Positions 1-7,008 of a DNA stretch of 8,557 bases are shown here, one piece after another. A program made the translations under genes and the position numbers. Within the stretch, counting starts at the first letter, position 1, and every line of letters starts with the position of its first letter. The notes under the pieces are model-generated. The model was not told the origin of the DNA, did no database searches, and saw nothing but the letters and a program-made list of their open reading frames with translations. The DNA is from an uncultured Blautia sp. (lineage in GTDB: Bacteria; Bacillota; Clostridia; Lachnospirales; Lachnospiraceae), in assembly GCF_934371575.1 (NCBI RefSeq), contig NZ_CAKRNY010000086.1, positions 1-8,557 of the forward strand, given 5' to 3'.

Positions 1-647
1 ATCTCACAGGCGGCCATGACCTGTTTGCCCTTGTCATGAGAACTGCAATCCACAGCCACTTTCTGATCGTACGGAATCAGCTCGATCAGATGTCTCGGAC
101 ATTTGGCAACACATTTGCCACAGGCTTTACATGCTTCTTTATCTACCACTGCAATTCCATCTACAATGTGTATAGCATTAAACGGACAGACCTTTACGCA
201 GCTTCCGAAACCACAGCAGCCATATGTACAGGCCTTTGCACCGCCATTTGGCACGAAAGGAAGCATCTCGCAGTCTTCCACGCCAGTGTAAACATACTCT
301 TCTTTCGCTTTTTCACAGGTTCCGGAGCATTTTACATGAGCTACCTGACGGGCAGTCTCAACTGCCGCCTGTCCCATAATACCGGCAATTATTTTTCCAA
401 CCGGTTCGCCGCCTACCGGGCAACGGTTTACAGGCGCTTCTCCTTTGGCAATTGCTGCTGCCAGACCATCACAGCCCGGATATCCACAGCCACCACAGTT
501 ATTTCCAGGAAGAGCTTCTCTTATGGCAACTTCCTTCTCATCAATTTCAACAGCAAATTTTTTTCCGGCTGCTCCAAGAAAAACACCGATGAAGAGGCCT
601 ACTGCTGCAACCAGAATTGTTGCTGCTATAATCGCACTAATATTCAT
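1..647 (-). CDS. rnfB: RnfB, ferredoxin-like subunit of the Rnf complex (3' end cut by window edge)
   Basis: RnfB is the iron-sulfur subunit thought to take electrons from reduced ferredoxin at the cytoplasmic face of the Rnf complex. The visible 215 residues start MNISAIIAAT with a hydrophobic anchor (about residues 4-26). A four-cysteine domain follows (NCGGCGYPGC, C51/C54/C59, then C76), then conserved cysteines C107, C111 and C126. Next is a two-cluster ferredoxin domain: C140, C144/145, C150, C154 (CTYGCCGFGSCVKVCP) and C173, C176, C179, C183 (CKACGKCVAKCP). The start at 647 is set by AGGAGG seven bases upstream; its first A is the last base of the rnfA stop. The gene is last in the visible operon. 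Clostridial RnfB often carries further ferredoxin domains, so the missing C-terminus probably holds more clusters; C201 and C214 are already seen near the edge. Family call is secure; full length is unknown. Confidence 0.96.
   Translation of the reverse strand, partial: MNISAIIAATILVAAVGLFIGVFLGAAGKKFAVEIDEKEVAIREALPGNNCGGCGYPGCDGLAAAIAKGEAPVNRCPVGGEPVGKIIAGIMGQAAVETARQVAHVKCSGTCEKAKEEYVYTGVEDCEMLPFVPNGGAKACTYGCCGFGSCVKVCPFNAIHIVDGIAVVDKEACKACGKCVAKCPRHLIELIPYDQKVAVDCSSHDKGKQVMAACE
629..646 (-). repeat. Copy 2 of the exact 18-base direct repeat, at the rnfB start
   Basis: TGAATATTAGTGCGATTA here is the rnfB start region (codons 1-7, from the T of the ATG). The same 18 bases occur at 4886-4869 over the rnfC start. 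The match ends on both sides at the bases I checked. Confidence 0.6.
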
Positions 648-659
648 CCCGACGCCTCC

Positions 660-1235
660 TTAAATTAATCCTGAAAATCCGAAAAATGCAATCGCCATCA
701 GTCCAGCTGTCAGAAGAACGGTTGGAAATCCCTGGAAAGCTTCCGGAATATCGTTGTAGGCAATTTTCTCACGGATTCCTGCCATCAGTACAATAGAAAT
801 GGAGAAACCAAATGCTGTTGCAAAACCGTTTACAGTACCTTCCAGAATATTGTAATCCTTCTGCACGTTTGTAAGAGCCACACCAAGAACTGCACAGTTT
901 GTGGTGATCAGAGGCAGATACACGCCAAGTGCTTTGTAAAGAGAAGGCATACTTTTCTTCAGGAACATTTCTACGAACTGCACCAGTGCCGCAATGATCA
1001 GAATGAACACGATAGTCTGAAGATAAGTCAGATCCAGCGGCTGAAGGATCAGCTTGTAAATCACACTTGTTACAAAGGAGGACAAGGTGATTACAAAAAT
1101 AACCGCGCCGCCCATACCAGCTGCAGTATCTGTAGTCTTGGAGACTCCAAGGAAAGGGCAAAGTCCCATAAACTGGCTCAGGACTACGTTATTTACCAGC
1201 GCAGAGCTTACAATGATCAGTAATAATTCTTTCAT
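660..1235 (-). CDS. rnfA: RnfA, integral membrane subunit of the Rnf complex
   Basis: RnfA is one of two homologous six-helix membrane subunits (with RnfE) that form the core of the Rnf ion pump. In the related Nqr/Rnf structures this pair holds an intramembrane [2Fe-2S] cluster. The 191-residue product has the normal family length and is almost entirely hydrophobic helices. The two expected cluster cysteines are present: C26 in GLCPFLG and C114 in TTNCAVLG, each in a half-helix motif. The start at 1235 follows the rnfE stop by 6 bases. Its ribosome binding site AAAAGGGGG lies in the last codons of rnfE, nine bases from the ATG, so translation is probably coupled. The stop overlaps the first base of the rnfB ribosome binding site. 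Confidence 0.97.
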   Translation of the reverse strand: MKELLLIIVSSALVNNVVLSQFMGLCPFLGVSKTTDTAAGMGGAVIFVITLSSFVTSVIYKLILQPLDLTYLQTIVFILIIAALVQFVEMFLKKSMPSLYKALGVYLPLITTNCAVLGVALTNVQKDYNILEGTVNGFATAFGFSISIVLMAGIREKIAYNDIPEAFQGFPTVLLTAGLMAIAFFGFSGLI

Positions 1236-1241
1236 CTTCTC

Positions 1242-1952
1242 TTACCCCCTTTTTCCCGAACACATGGAATTTCCGCAGGAAGCACAGCCGCCCTTGCAAT
1301 CCGGATTGCTTGGATCGATGCCCCGTTTTGCAGCACCAATCTTGAATTTGTTCTGAAGCGCAGATAAAAATGCAAGGACAAAAAATGCGCCAGGTGCAAG
1401 AATAAAGATGGTTACCGGCTCATAGCCTATTTTTCCTGCTGCAGCATCTGCCAGAGGAAGGATCTGTTTGCCGAAAATACTGCCGGCACCGATCAGCTCA
1501 CGTACCGCACCGATGCAGGTGATACTTAAAGTAAATCCAAGTCCCATTCCAATACCATCAAAAAGTGAAGGAATCGGTTTGTTCTTGGATGCATAAGCCT
1601 CTGCTCTTCCCAGAATGATACAGTTTACAACGATCAGCGGAATGTAAATTCCAAGGGAAGAATACAAAAACGGGATAAAGCCCTGGAGAAGCATCTGCAC
1701 AATTGTTACAAAGGATGCTACAACAACGATGTAAGCAGGCATACGCACACTGTCCGGAATAAAATTACGGAGCAGGGAAATCATCAGGTTGGATGCTGCC
1801 AGAATTACCGTTGTGGTAAGTCCCATTCCGATACCATTGATTGCGGATGTGGTGATGGCCAGTGTTGGACACATACCAAGCATCAGCACAAAAGTAGGAT
1901 TTTCTTTGATAATACCATTTATCAGTCGTTCAGATGGTGTATTCTTTTTCAT
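1242..1952 (-). CDS. rnfE: RnfE, integral membrane subunit of the Rnf complex, with cysteine-rich tail
   Basis: RnfE is the inverted-topology partner of RnfA in the membrane core of the Rnf ion pump. The 236-residue product has six or so hydrophobic helices over residues 20-200. It carries the two cysteines expected to bind the shared [2Fe-2S] cluster: C28 in GMCPTLA and C111 in VVNCIILG. The C-terminus (about residues 205-236) is a soluble tail with four cysteines, C219, C223, C226 and C231, in CKGGCASCGNSMC. That spacing could hold a metal or iron-sulfur cluster; this is inference. The ATG overlaps the rnfG stop as ATGA, with AAAGGGGG nine bases upstream, so translational coupling is likely. 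Confidence 0.96.
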   Translation of the reverse strand: MKKNTPSERLINGIIKENPTFVLMLGMCPTLAITTSAINGIGMGLTTTVILAASNLMISLLRNFIPDSVRMPAYIVVVASFVTIVQMLLQGFIPFLYSSLGIYIPLIVVNCIILGRAEAYASKNKPIPSLFDGIGMGLGFTLSITCIGAVRELIGAGSIFGKQILPLADAAAGKIGYEPVTIFILAPGAFFVLAFLSALQNKFKIGAAKRGIDPSNPDCKGGCASCGNSMCSGKRG

Positions 1953-2563
1953 TTCTGGCTGCCCCCTTTCTCATAACGGAATGCGGCAAGTCCTACATTG
2001 ACGCCATTTGTCATGGCATTTGTGGTAATTGTCGCACCACTTAAAGCATCGATCTCATCATCAGAGGTGGCACCAGTTTTCGTGTAGGTAAATTTCTCTA
2101 CGTTCTTATCCTTGAACTGATTTTTAAAATCATCTGTAGTTGCACGCATACCAAGACCAGCGGTCTCACTGATAGATAAAATGGAAATTCCGTTCAGAGT
2201 TCCATCATCCTGAACGCCCATGGCAAACTGAATGTCTCCGCCATAGCCTTCTGCTGTGGTTACAGTAAAGGCATAGCCAAGTTCATTTCCCTGGTCATCC
2301 TTTGCAAGCATAACTTCATCAATATTCTGAGCCTTGTAACCGTTTTCATCCAGATAGCTTTCCAGATCAGTATCCTCACCGCTTGTAACAGTCTCAAAGC
2401 TGGCTGCATCAGCAAATACTGCCTTATATGCCTCTTCCTTCTCTTTCGCCTGCTGGCTTGCAATCGGACCTGCTGTAATATCGTTTACAAGACCAAGAAG
2501 CAGTCCGGAAACCAGTGTGATCACAGTCAGCGCAAGAGTATCTTTCACGATCTTATTTTTCAT
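1949..2563 (-). CDS. rnfG: RnfG, FMN-carrying subunit of the Rnf complex
   Basis: RnfG is a single-pass membrane protein whose extracytoplasmic FMN-binding domain carries one covalently bound flavin in the Rnf electron path. The 204-residue product has an N-terminal anchor (about residues 9-27) and then a soluble domain. The flavin attachment motif is DALSGATITT (residues 172-181), giving T178 as the FMN-bearing threonine. The family signature SETAGLGMRA is at about 132-141. Attachment in other bacteria needs the flavin transferase ApbE, which is not encoded in this window. The ATG at 2563 overlaps the rnfD stop (ATGA) and has AAAGGAGG nine bases upstream. Confidence 0.96.
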   Translation of the reverse strand: MKNKIVKDTLALTVITLVSGLLLGLVNDITAGPIASQQAKEKEEAYKAVFADAASFETVTSGEDTDLESYLDENGYKAQNIDEVMLAKDDQGNELGYAFTVTTAEGYGGDIQFAMGVQDDGTLNGISILSISETAGLGMRATTDDFKNQFKDKNVEKFTYTKTGATSDDEIDALSGATITTNAMTNGVNVGLAAFRYEKGGSQK

Positions 2564-3540
2564 TTCTTCGCGCCTCCTTTTCCAAAAGCAACCGGACGGG
2601 TGAAACGCTCAATCTGAGGTACCAGCAGGTTGCAGAAAATAATCGCATAGGAAACGCCCTCTGCGGAAGCTCCGAAAATACGGAAAATTCCGGTAAGAAC
2701 ACCAAGACAGACGCCATATACATACTGCCCCTTTGGTGTAATGGGGCTTGTAACATAATCTGTTGCCATAAACCATGCACCAAGCATAAGACCACCGCCA
2801 CAAAGATGGGTGAGCAGATAATTTACATCAAAGCCTTTGCCGGAAGCAAGCATGTAGATGATCACAAATACTGCAAAGCTGCCGATATAGGTCAACGGAA
2901 TTCTGGCGCTGATCACTTTGTAGCAAAGCAGGATTGCTGCACCGATCAAAATGGCAATTACAGATGTCTCTCCGATGGTTCCCTGGATATTACCAAAAAT
3001 CAGATTCTTAACCGGAACGGAGGAGCCTGCCACAAAGCCATGGTCACGAAGAGCGGCCAGAGGAGTGGCTCCTGTCACACCGTCAACAGCACCTTTAAAG
3101 CTGTCTGATACAGAAAAATCTGTCATCTTGCCGGCAAAGGAAATCATAAGGAAACAGCGGGCTGCCAGGGCCGGGTTCATAAAGTTCTGTCCAAGGCCGC
3201 CAAAAAGCTGTTTTACCACAATAATTGCAAAAATACTGCCGAGCACCGGGATCCAGAGCGGAATTCCTGCCGGCATATTCATACCGATAAGAAGTCCGGT
3301 TACCACTGCACTGAAATCCTTCACAGTGTTCTTTTTGTGCATAAAATGATCATATAACCACTCTGCAAGCACTGCTGAACCGGTGGAAACCACTAGAACG
3401 GCAAGTGCCTTTAATCCATGATTATAAATTCCCATAAGGGCAGCAGGCAAAAGCGCTATGGCAACCAGCTGCATGATCTTTGCAGTGGTCATCCTTGCCC
3501 GGACATGGGGATTAGATGATACATTAAACATTTGTTCCAT
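2560..3540 (-). CDS. rnfD: RnfD, membrane FMN-carrying subunit of the Rnf complex
   Basis: RnfD is a multi-spanning membrane protein of the Rnf pump that holds a second covalent FMN. The 326-residue product begins MEQMFNVSSNPHVR, matching the family's conserved N-terminus (NVSSxPH). It has many hydrophobic helices and the motif GLGQNFMNPALAARCF near residues 115-130. The flavinylation motif DGVTGAT lies at 153-159, making T159 the predicted FMN-bearing residue. A second ATG is three codons in, but AAGGGGG lies nine bases before the first, so 3540 is preferred. The gene starts 17 bases after rnfC and its stop overlaps the rnfG start. Confidence 0.97.
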   Translation of the reverse strand: MEQMFNVSSNPHVRARMTTAKIMQLVAIALLPAALMGIYNHGLKALAVLVVSTGSAVLAEWLYDHFMHKKNTVKDFSAVVTGLLIGMNMPAGIPLWIPVLGSIFAIIVVKQLFGGLGQNFMNPALAARCFLMISFAGKMTDFSVSDSFKGAVDGVTGATPLAALRDHGFVAGSSVPVKNLIFGNIQGTIGETSVIAILIGAAILLCYKVISARIPLTYIGSFAVFVIIYMLASGKGFDVNYLLTHLCGGGLMLGAWFMATDYVTSPITPKGQYVYGVCLGVLTGIFRIFGASAEGVSYAIIFCNLLVPQIERFTRPVAFGKGGAKK

Positions 3541-3557
3541 TCGTTTCTTCCCCCTTA

Positions 3558-4877
3558 TTATTTCTTCTTCCGGCTTGCCAGAACCATTTTACGCATGGAC
3601 TTAATACTCTGGGTCAGCGGACGTTTGGCCGGACAGATGTAACTGCAGCAGCCGCATTCACAGCATTCCATTCCATCAAACTTCTGGAAGCTCTCCATAT
3701 CGCCGCGCTGTGCAAAGGTCGCAAGTCTTGCCGGAATAACATGTCCGGGACAGACACTTACACAGCGTCCGCAGTTAATGCAGGCTGTCTCTTCCTCTTT
3801 CGCATCGGATACCGGGTCACTCTGCATACACAGAAGGGAAGAAGAGGTCTTCACACATGGTACATGAAGATCATACAGGGCAAATCCCATCATAGGACCA
3901 CCGGAAATCACCTTACCGGCATGCTCCTTCAGGCCACCGGCTGCGTCGATCAGTTCGGCCATATCCGTTCCTGTACAGACTTCAAAATGTGCCGGACGGT
4001 TGATGCCCTTACCGGTTACTGTGAAAATCCGCTTCATGATCGGTCTTCCAAGTGCCACTGCATCATAAATACTGCATATTGTTTCAACATTATCTACAAT
4101 ACATCCGGCATCTGCTGGAAGCATGGATGAGTTGATTTCTCTTCCTGTCACTGCATAGATCAGAGTACGCTCACCACCCTGGGGGTATTTGGTCATCAGT
4201 TCTTTTACTTCGATATTCGGGACTCCGGCAGCCAGTTCTTTCATCCTGGCAATACAATCCGGCTTGTTGTCCTCAATGCAGATACAGCCCTTTGCATTTG
4301 GAAAAAGTCCGACTACGATTTTCAGTCCTTCCACAACCTTCTCCGGCTGATCCATCATGCGCCTGTAATCACTTGTAAGATAAGGTTCACATTCTGCACC
4401 GTTTACCAGTATGTATTCAATCTTGTCAGGTTCCTTAGGGGAAAGCTTCACATGTGTGGGGAAGCCTGCACCTCCAAGACCTACTACACCACCATCGCGA
4501 ATCCTTCCAATAATCTCCTCACGGGTAAGAGAAGCCGGATCTGCCGGGTGGAATTCTGTCTCCTCATATAAACCGTCATTTTCCACAATAATGGAATCTA
4601 CCATACTTCCGGTAGCTGTCAGACGTTTCTCAATACCTTTCACTGTACCGGATACAGAAGCATGAACAGGGGCAGATACAAATCCGCCTGCTTCTGCGAT
4701 CATCTGGCCCGCAAGCACATGGTCACCCTTTGCAACCACAGGCTTCGCCGGAGCACCAATGTGCTGGGACAATGGGTATGCCAGATCTGCCTTAGGAAGA
4801 TATTTTTCCACCGGACAGTCCTTTGACATTTCTTTCCCCTCGAAGGGGTGTACGCCTCCTTTAAAAGTTAATCGCAC
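3558..4877 (-). CDS. rnfC: RnfC, NADH-side flavo/iron-sulfur subunit of the Rnf complex
   Basis: RnfC is the peripheral cytoplasmic subunit where NAD+ is reduced, or NADH oxidised, by the Rnf complex. The 439-residue product has the conserved N-terminus TFKGGVHP (residues 4-10) and then a biotinyl/lipoyl-like segment (about 40-85). The nucleotide/FMN-binding glycine motif GLGGAGFPT is at 133-141, with VNGAECEPY at 158-166. Two [4Fe-4S] motifs sit at the C-terminus: C366-C369-C372-C376 (CINCGRCVSVCP) and C405-C408-C411-C415. The start is GTG at 4877, chosen because it keeps the family's FKGGVHP motif, has an AAAGGCGG site about nine bases upstream, and an in-frame TGA lies just before it. It is the first gene of the rnf cluster. 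An internal AGGAGG plus ATG at 4829 offers a less likely shorter start. Confidence 0.96.
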   Translation of the reverse strand: MRLTFKGGVHPFEGKEMSKDCPVEKYLPKADLAYPLSQHIGAPAKPVVAKGDHVLAGQMIAEAGGFVSAPVHASVSGTVKGIEKRLTATGSMVDSIIVENDGLYEETEFHPADPASLTREEIIGRIRDGGVVGLGGAGFPTHVKLSPKEPDKIEYILVNGAECEPYLTSDYRRMMDQPEKVVEGLKIVVGLFPNAKGCICIEDNKPDCIARMKELAAGVPNIEVKELMTKYPQGGERTLIYAVTGREINSSMLPADAGCIVDNVETICSIYDAVALGRPIMKRIFTVTGKGINRPAHFEVCTGTDMAELIDAAGGLKEHAGKVISGGPMMGFALYDLHVPCVKTSSSLLCMQSDPVSDAKEEETACINCGRCVSVCPGHVIPARLATFAQRGDMESFQKFDGMECCECGCCSYICPAKRPLTQSIKSMRKMVLASRKKK

Positions 4878-4886
4878 TAATATTCA
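4861..4886 (-). repeat. Copy 1 of an exact 18-base direct repeat at the rnfC start (4869-4886), inside a possible mini-ORF
   Basis: On the minus strand, TGAATATTAGTGCGATTA (4886-4869) is identical to the first bases of rnfB (646-629). Here it spans the rnfC GTG start. A GTG at 4887 opens a second frame that would encode VNISAINF and stop at 4861, matching the RnfB N-terminus MNISAI. Whether this mini-ORF is translated is unknown; its GTG is too close to the AAAGGCGG site for good initiation. Confidence 0.6.
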
Positions 4887-4887
4887 C

Positions 4888-4971
4888 CGCCTTTATTTTA
4901 TTGATTACTGACTCTTTTGTCCGCAGCAATCTGATTTTTTGTCTGATTCATATGTTAATTTTACCGTTTGT
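4888..4971 (-). promoter_or_regulatory. rnf leader region with weak candidate promoter
   Basis: This short A/T-rich gap separates the PF06541-like gene from rnfC. On the minus strand, TAGACA (4974-4969, five of six bases of TTGACA) is followed after 16 bases by TATGAA (4952-4947, four of six of TATAAT). That would be a plausible but weak sigma-A promoter giving a leader of about 60 bases. AGACAAA or GGACAAA words recur at 4973, 4944 and 4922, without regular spacing. No terminator hairpin is seen, so read-through from the upstream gene is also possible. Confidence 0.3.
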
Positions 4972-5853
4972 CTAATTACTCTTATGGCTGTCTTTCTTCT
5001 TCCTGTGTATCTTATAACCACGGTTCAGTTCCGGATATGCCTTTACGAAACGCTGCATATTGTGGCTGACTTTTCCAGCCATTGCCTCTTTACGTTTCTG
5101 AAGCTCTTCGGAAATATCTGCCATCATACCAGTTCTCTTCTCTTCCAACTCCTTGATCAGGGCAATATCATCAAACCGTCCCTTCTGACCTTCCAGCTGC
5201 TTCTTAAGTTTCTCCCTGGAAAGCCCGCTTCGGTCCTCCAGGTTCTCCATTTTCTCACGAGCCTGTATAAGAAGCTCCACACGCATCTGATCCAGTGCCT
5301 GCTCCCATGCAGGAATACGCTCGTGCAGATGGAAAGCTGCTGCTGCAGAAAAAGCGAAATCCACAATGTAAACTACCGTGACCACACAGACTGCAATCTC
5401 TCCGGTCCTTCTGGTATATAATTCTGTAAATTCTTCAACCACCGGATGGAGTACTCTGAAAAGTCCTACAGTAAACAATCCCCATCCAAGAGAACACCCC
5501 AGACAGATGCGCCCCTGGAAATTAAACTTGTTATCACTGTAATCCCACCAGGAGGTATGGAAAATATTCTCCATCAACACTGCTGTCACGTATTCCAGTG
5601 CAGTGGCAACTACAACTCCACCCACAAATAAAGGAAGCAGATTATCACTGATTGGAAGAAGGATCAGATATACGGCAAGTGCTCCACAGCCATATATGGT
5701 ACACAGGGGACCATTTATAAATCCTCTGTTTACCAGTTTTCCCTTTCGAACAGACACGTAGCAGGTTTCCCAAAGCCAGCCAAGAAAACTGTATATGTAA
5801 AACCAATTGGCAATGTGATAGAAATCCACTCCGTTAATTGCTAACTCCCACAT
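4972..5853 (-). CDS. Membrane protein of the putative ABC-transporter type IV family (PF06541-like) with coiled-coil tail
   Basis: Function is not established for this family; the 'ABC transporter permease' label is a database name and I see no ATPase partner nearby. The 293-residue product has about five membrane helices (roughly 12-31, 52-69, 73-95, 115-135, 150-172). It carries the family hallmarks FLGWLWETCYVS (23-34), NRGFINGPLCTIYG (42-55) and WWDYSDNKFNFQGRICLG (102-119). From about 180 to 275 it is charged and helical, likely a coiled coil in the cytoplasm, and it ends in a basic run (HRKKKDSHK). The start at 5853 is preferred to in-frame ATGs at 5910 and 5895 because AAGGAG lies just upstream at good spacing and the family begins close to this point. 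It sits directly upstream of rnfC on the same strand and diverges from the exonuclease gene. Confidence 0.85.
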   Translation of the reverse strand: MWELAINGVDFYHIANWFYIYSFLGWLWETCYVSVRKGKLVNRGFINGPLCTIYGCGALAVYLILLPISDNLLPLFVGGVVVATALEYVTAVLMENIFHTSWWDYSDNKFNFQGRICLGCSLGWGLFTVGLFRVLHPVVEEFTELYTRRTGEIAVCVVTVVYIVDFAFSAAAAFHLHERIPAWEQALDQMRVELLIQAREKMENLEDRSGLSREKLKKQLEGQKGRFDDIALIKELEEKRTGMMADISEELQKRKEAMAGKVSHNMQRFVKAYPELNRGYKIHRKKKDSHKSN

Positions 5854-5985
5854 AGGTTTCTCCTTTTCTTTATATATTCTGACTATTCTATACATTCTAC
5901 TATACCGCATTTTGTAAAAAAATTCACTACCTAAAAATAAAAAAATTGTGTATAATTAAATACAATCCATGAAAGGAGTATAAAC
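5854..5985. promoter_or_regulatory. Divergent intergenic promoter region
   Basis: This 132-base, very A/T-rich gap must drive both the minus-strand membrane gene and the plus-strand exonuclease. For the plus strand, a perfect TATAAT at 5951-5956 is preceded by TTGTG, with no good -35 box at 17 bases. AAAGGAG lies seven bases before the ATG at 5986. For the minus strand, TATAGT and two TAGAAT words (5876-5905) are candidate -10 boxes, but none has a convincing -35 at the right distance. Confidence 0.5.
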
Positions 5986-7008
5986 ATGCTGATTGTTAAA
6001 AAAATGCCGATTTTACAAGGCTTTCCGGACTTTGAGACTGTTAAAATTTTATCTGGAAACGGCACTGATGATGTCAATTTTTCGCCGTTATTTTATGATA
6101 TTGAAACCACTGGATTAGGACGAAATTCATCATTTTTGTATTTAATTGGAGCAATTTGCTATGAGAATGGCAGCTGGCAGTTATATCAGTGGCTTGCGCC
6201 TGATTTTCGGGAGGAAAAAGCACTATTAACGGTATTTTCAGATTTTATAAAAAACTTCACTTGCACCATTCAATATAATGGTGACTCTTTTGACCAGCCC
6301 TATATTCAGGCACGCTGCAGGTTTTACGAGCTGCCGGATCCTTTTGAGGGGCTTTCATCTTTAGATTTGTATAAAACACTTCGCCCGTTAAAGGGATTTC
6401 TGAAGCTTCCCGGACTGAAGCAGGAGCAACTGGAAATCTTTCTCGGCGAACAGAAACGTGTTTACTGTAACGGCGGAGAATGTATCAAGGTTTACAAAAA
6501 ATACATGGCGCACAGAGACCAGACAGAACTGGACATCGTTATGGGGCATAATATGGAAGACCTTCTTGGACTTGGAGATGTGTTCAGGATGATAGGATAT
6601 CTGGTGCTTAAGAATGGAGAATTTGATATAAATGGAGTTGATTACGACGGGGAAAACCTGATACTTCAGATCAAGCTGCATTACAGCCTCCCTGCTGCCT
6701 TTTCCAACAGTACAGGAGAATTCTACATCACAGGCCAGGAAAACCTGGTAAGTCTTCTTGTAAAGCCTGTAAACAATCGTATCCGTCAGTATTACAGTGA
6801 CTGTAAAAGTTATGACTATCTTCCCGGAGAGGACATGGCAGTGCCAAAATCCCTCAGCAGGTTTATGGAAAAAGGACTGAAACGATCAGCTACAAGAGAA
6901 ACCTGTTATACCTGGTTCCCATGCTCTGAGGAATTTCTTAATGATACGATCAGGCAAAAACAGTATCTGATACATACTCTGGAATATCTGTTCTGGAAAC
7001 TGAAATAA
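5986..7008 (+). CDS. YprB-like RNase H-fold 3'-5' exonuclease
   Basis: This is a predicted DEDD-type nuclease of the RNase_H_2 / YprB family. Its substrate is unknown, though DNA or RNA processing is expected. The 340-residue product has the acidic active-site motifs in order: FYDIETTG (D38, E40), YNGDSFDQPYI (D100/D103 region), SSLDLYK (D127) and HNMEDLLGL (H188, D192). Residues 200-340 form a C-terminal region with YDYLPGEDMAVPKSL and ETCYTWF segments. I recall this tail type in Lachnospiraceae relatives; no catalytic role is evident. The start follows AAAGGAG at seven bases. It is transcribed alone, divergent from the membrane gene and convergent with rpsA. Leucine codon use changes sharply near 6390 (TTA common before, absent after), hinting at mosaic origin. 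Confidence 0.88.
   Translation: MLIVKKMPILQGFPDFETVKILSGNGTDDVNFSPLFYDIETTGLGRNSSFLYLIGAICYENGSWQLYQWLAPDFREEKALLTVFSDFIKNFTCTIQYNGDSFDQPYIQARCRFYELPDPFEGLSSLDLYKTLRPLKGFLKLPGLKQEQLEIFLGEQKRVYCNGGECIKVYKKYMAHRDQTELDIVMGHNMEDLLGLGDVFRMIGYLVLKNGEFDINGVDYDGENLILQIKLHYSLPAAFSNSTGEFYITGQENLVSLLVKPVNNRIRQYYSDCKSYDYLPGEDMAVPKSLSRFMEKGLKRSATRETCYTWFPCSEEFLNDTIRQKQYLIHTLEYLFWKLK

Noticed and set aside
36..668. 210-codon open frame on the plus strand opposite rnfB
   Set aside because: The minus-strand frame encodes a full set of RnfB cluster motifs; the plus-strand product is its antisense image.
2065..2076. Second TGAT motif in RnfG (TKTGAT, residues 161-166) as an extra flavin site
   Set aside because: It lacks the aspartate three residues before the Ser/Thr that the DALSGAT site has, so it is probably a chance match.
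4891..4922. CGGACA and TAAAAT (17-base spacing) as the rnf promoter
   Set aside because: Transcription would begin at or inside the ribosome binding site of rnfC, leaving almost no leader.
5854..5910. Longer N-terminus for the PF06541-like protein (ATG at 5910 or 5895)
   Set aside because: The extra residues are basic and A/T-rich-coded with no family match, and the AAGGAG site fits the ATG at 5853.
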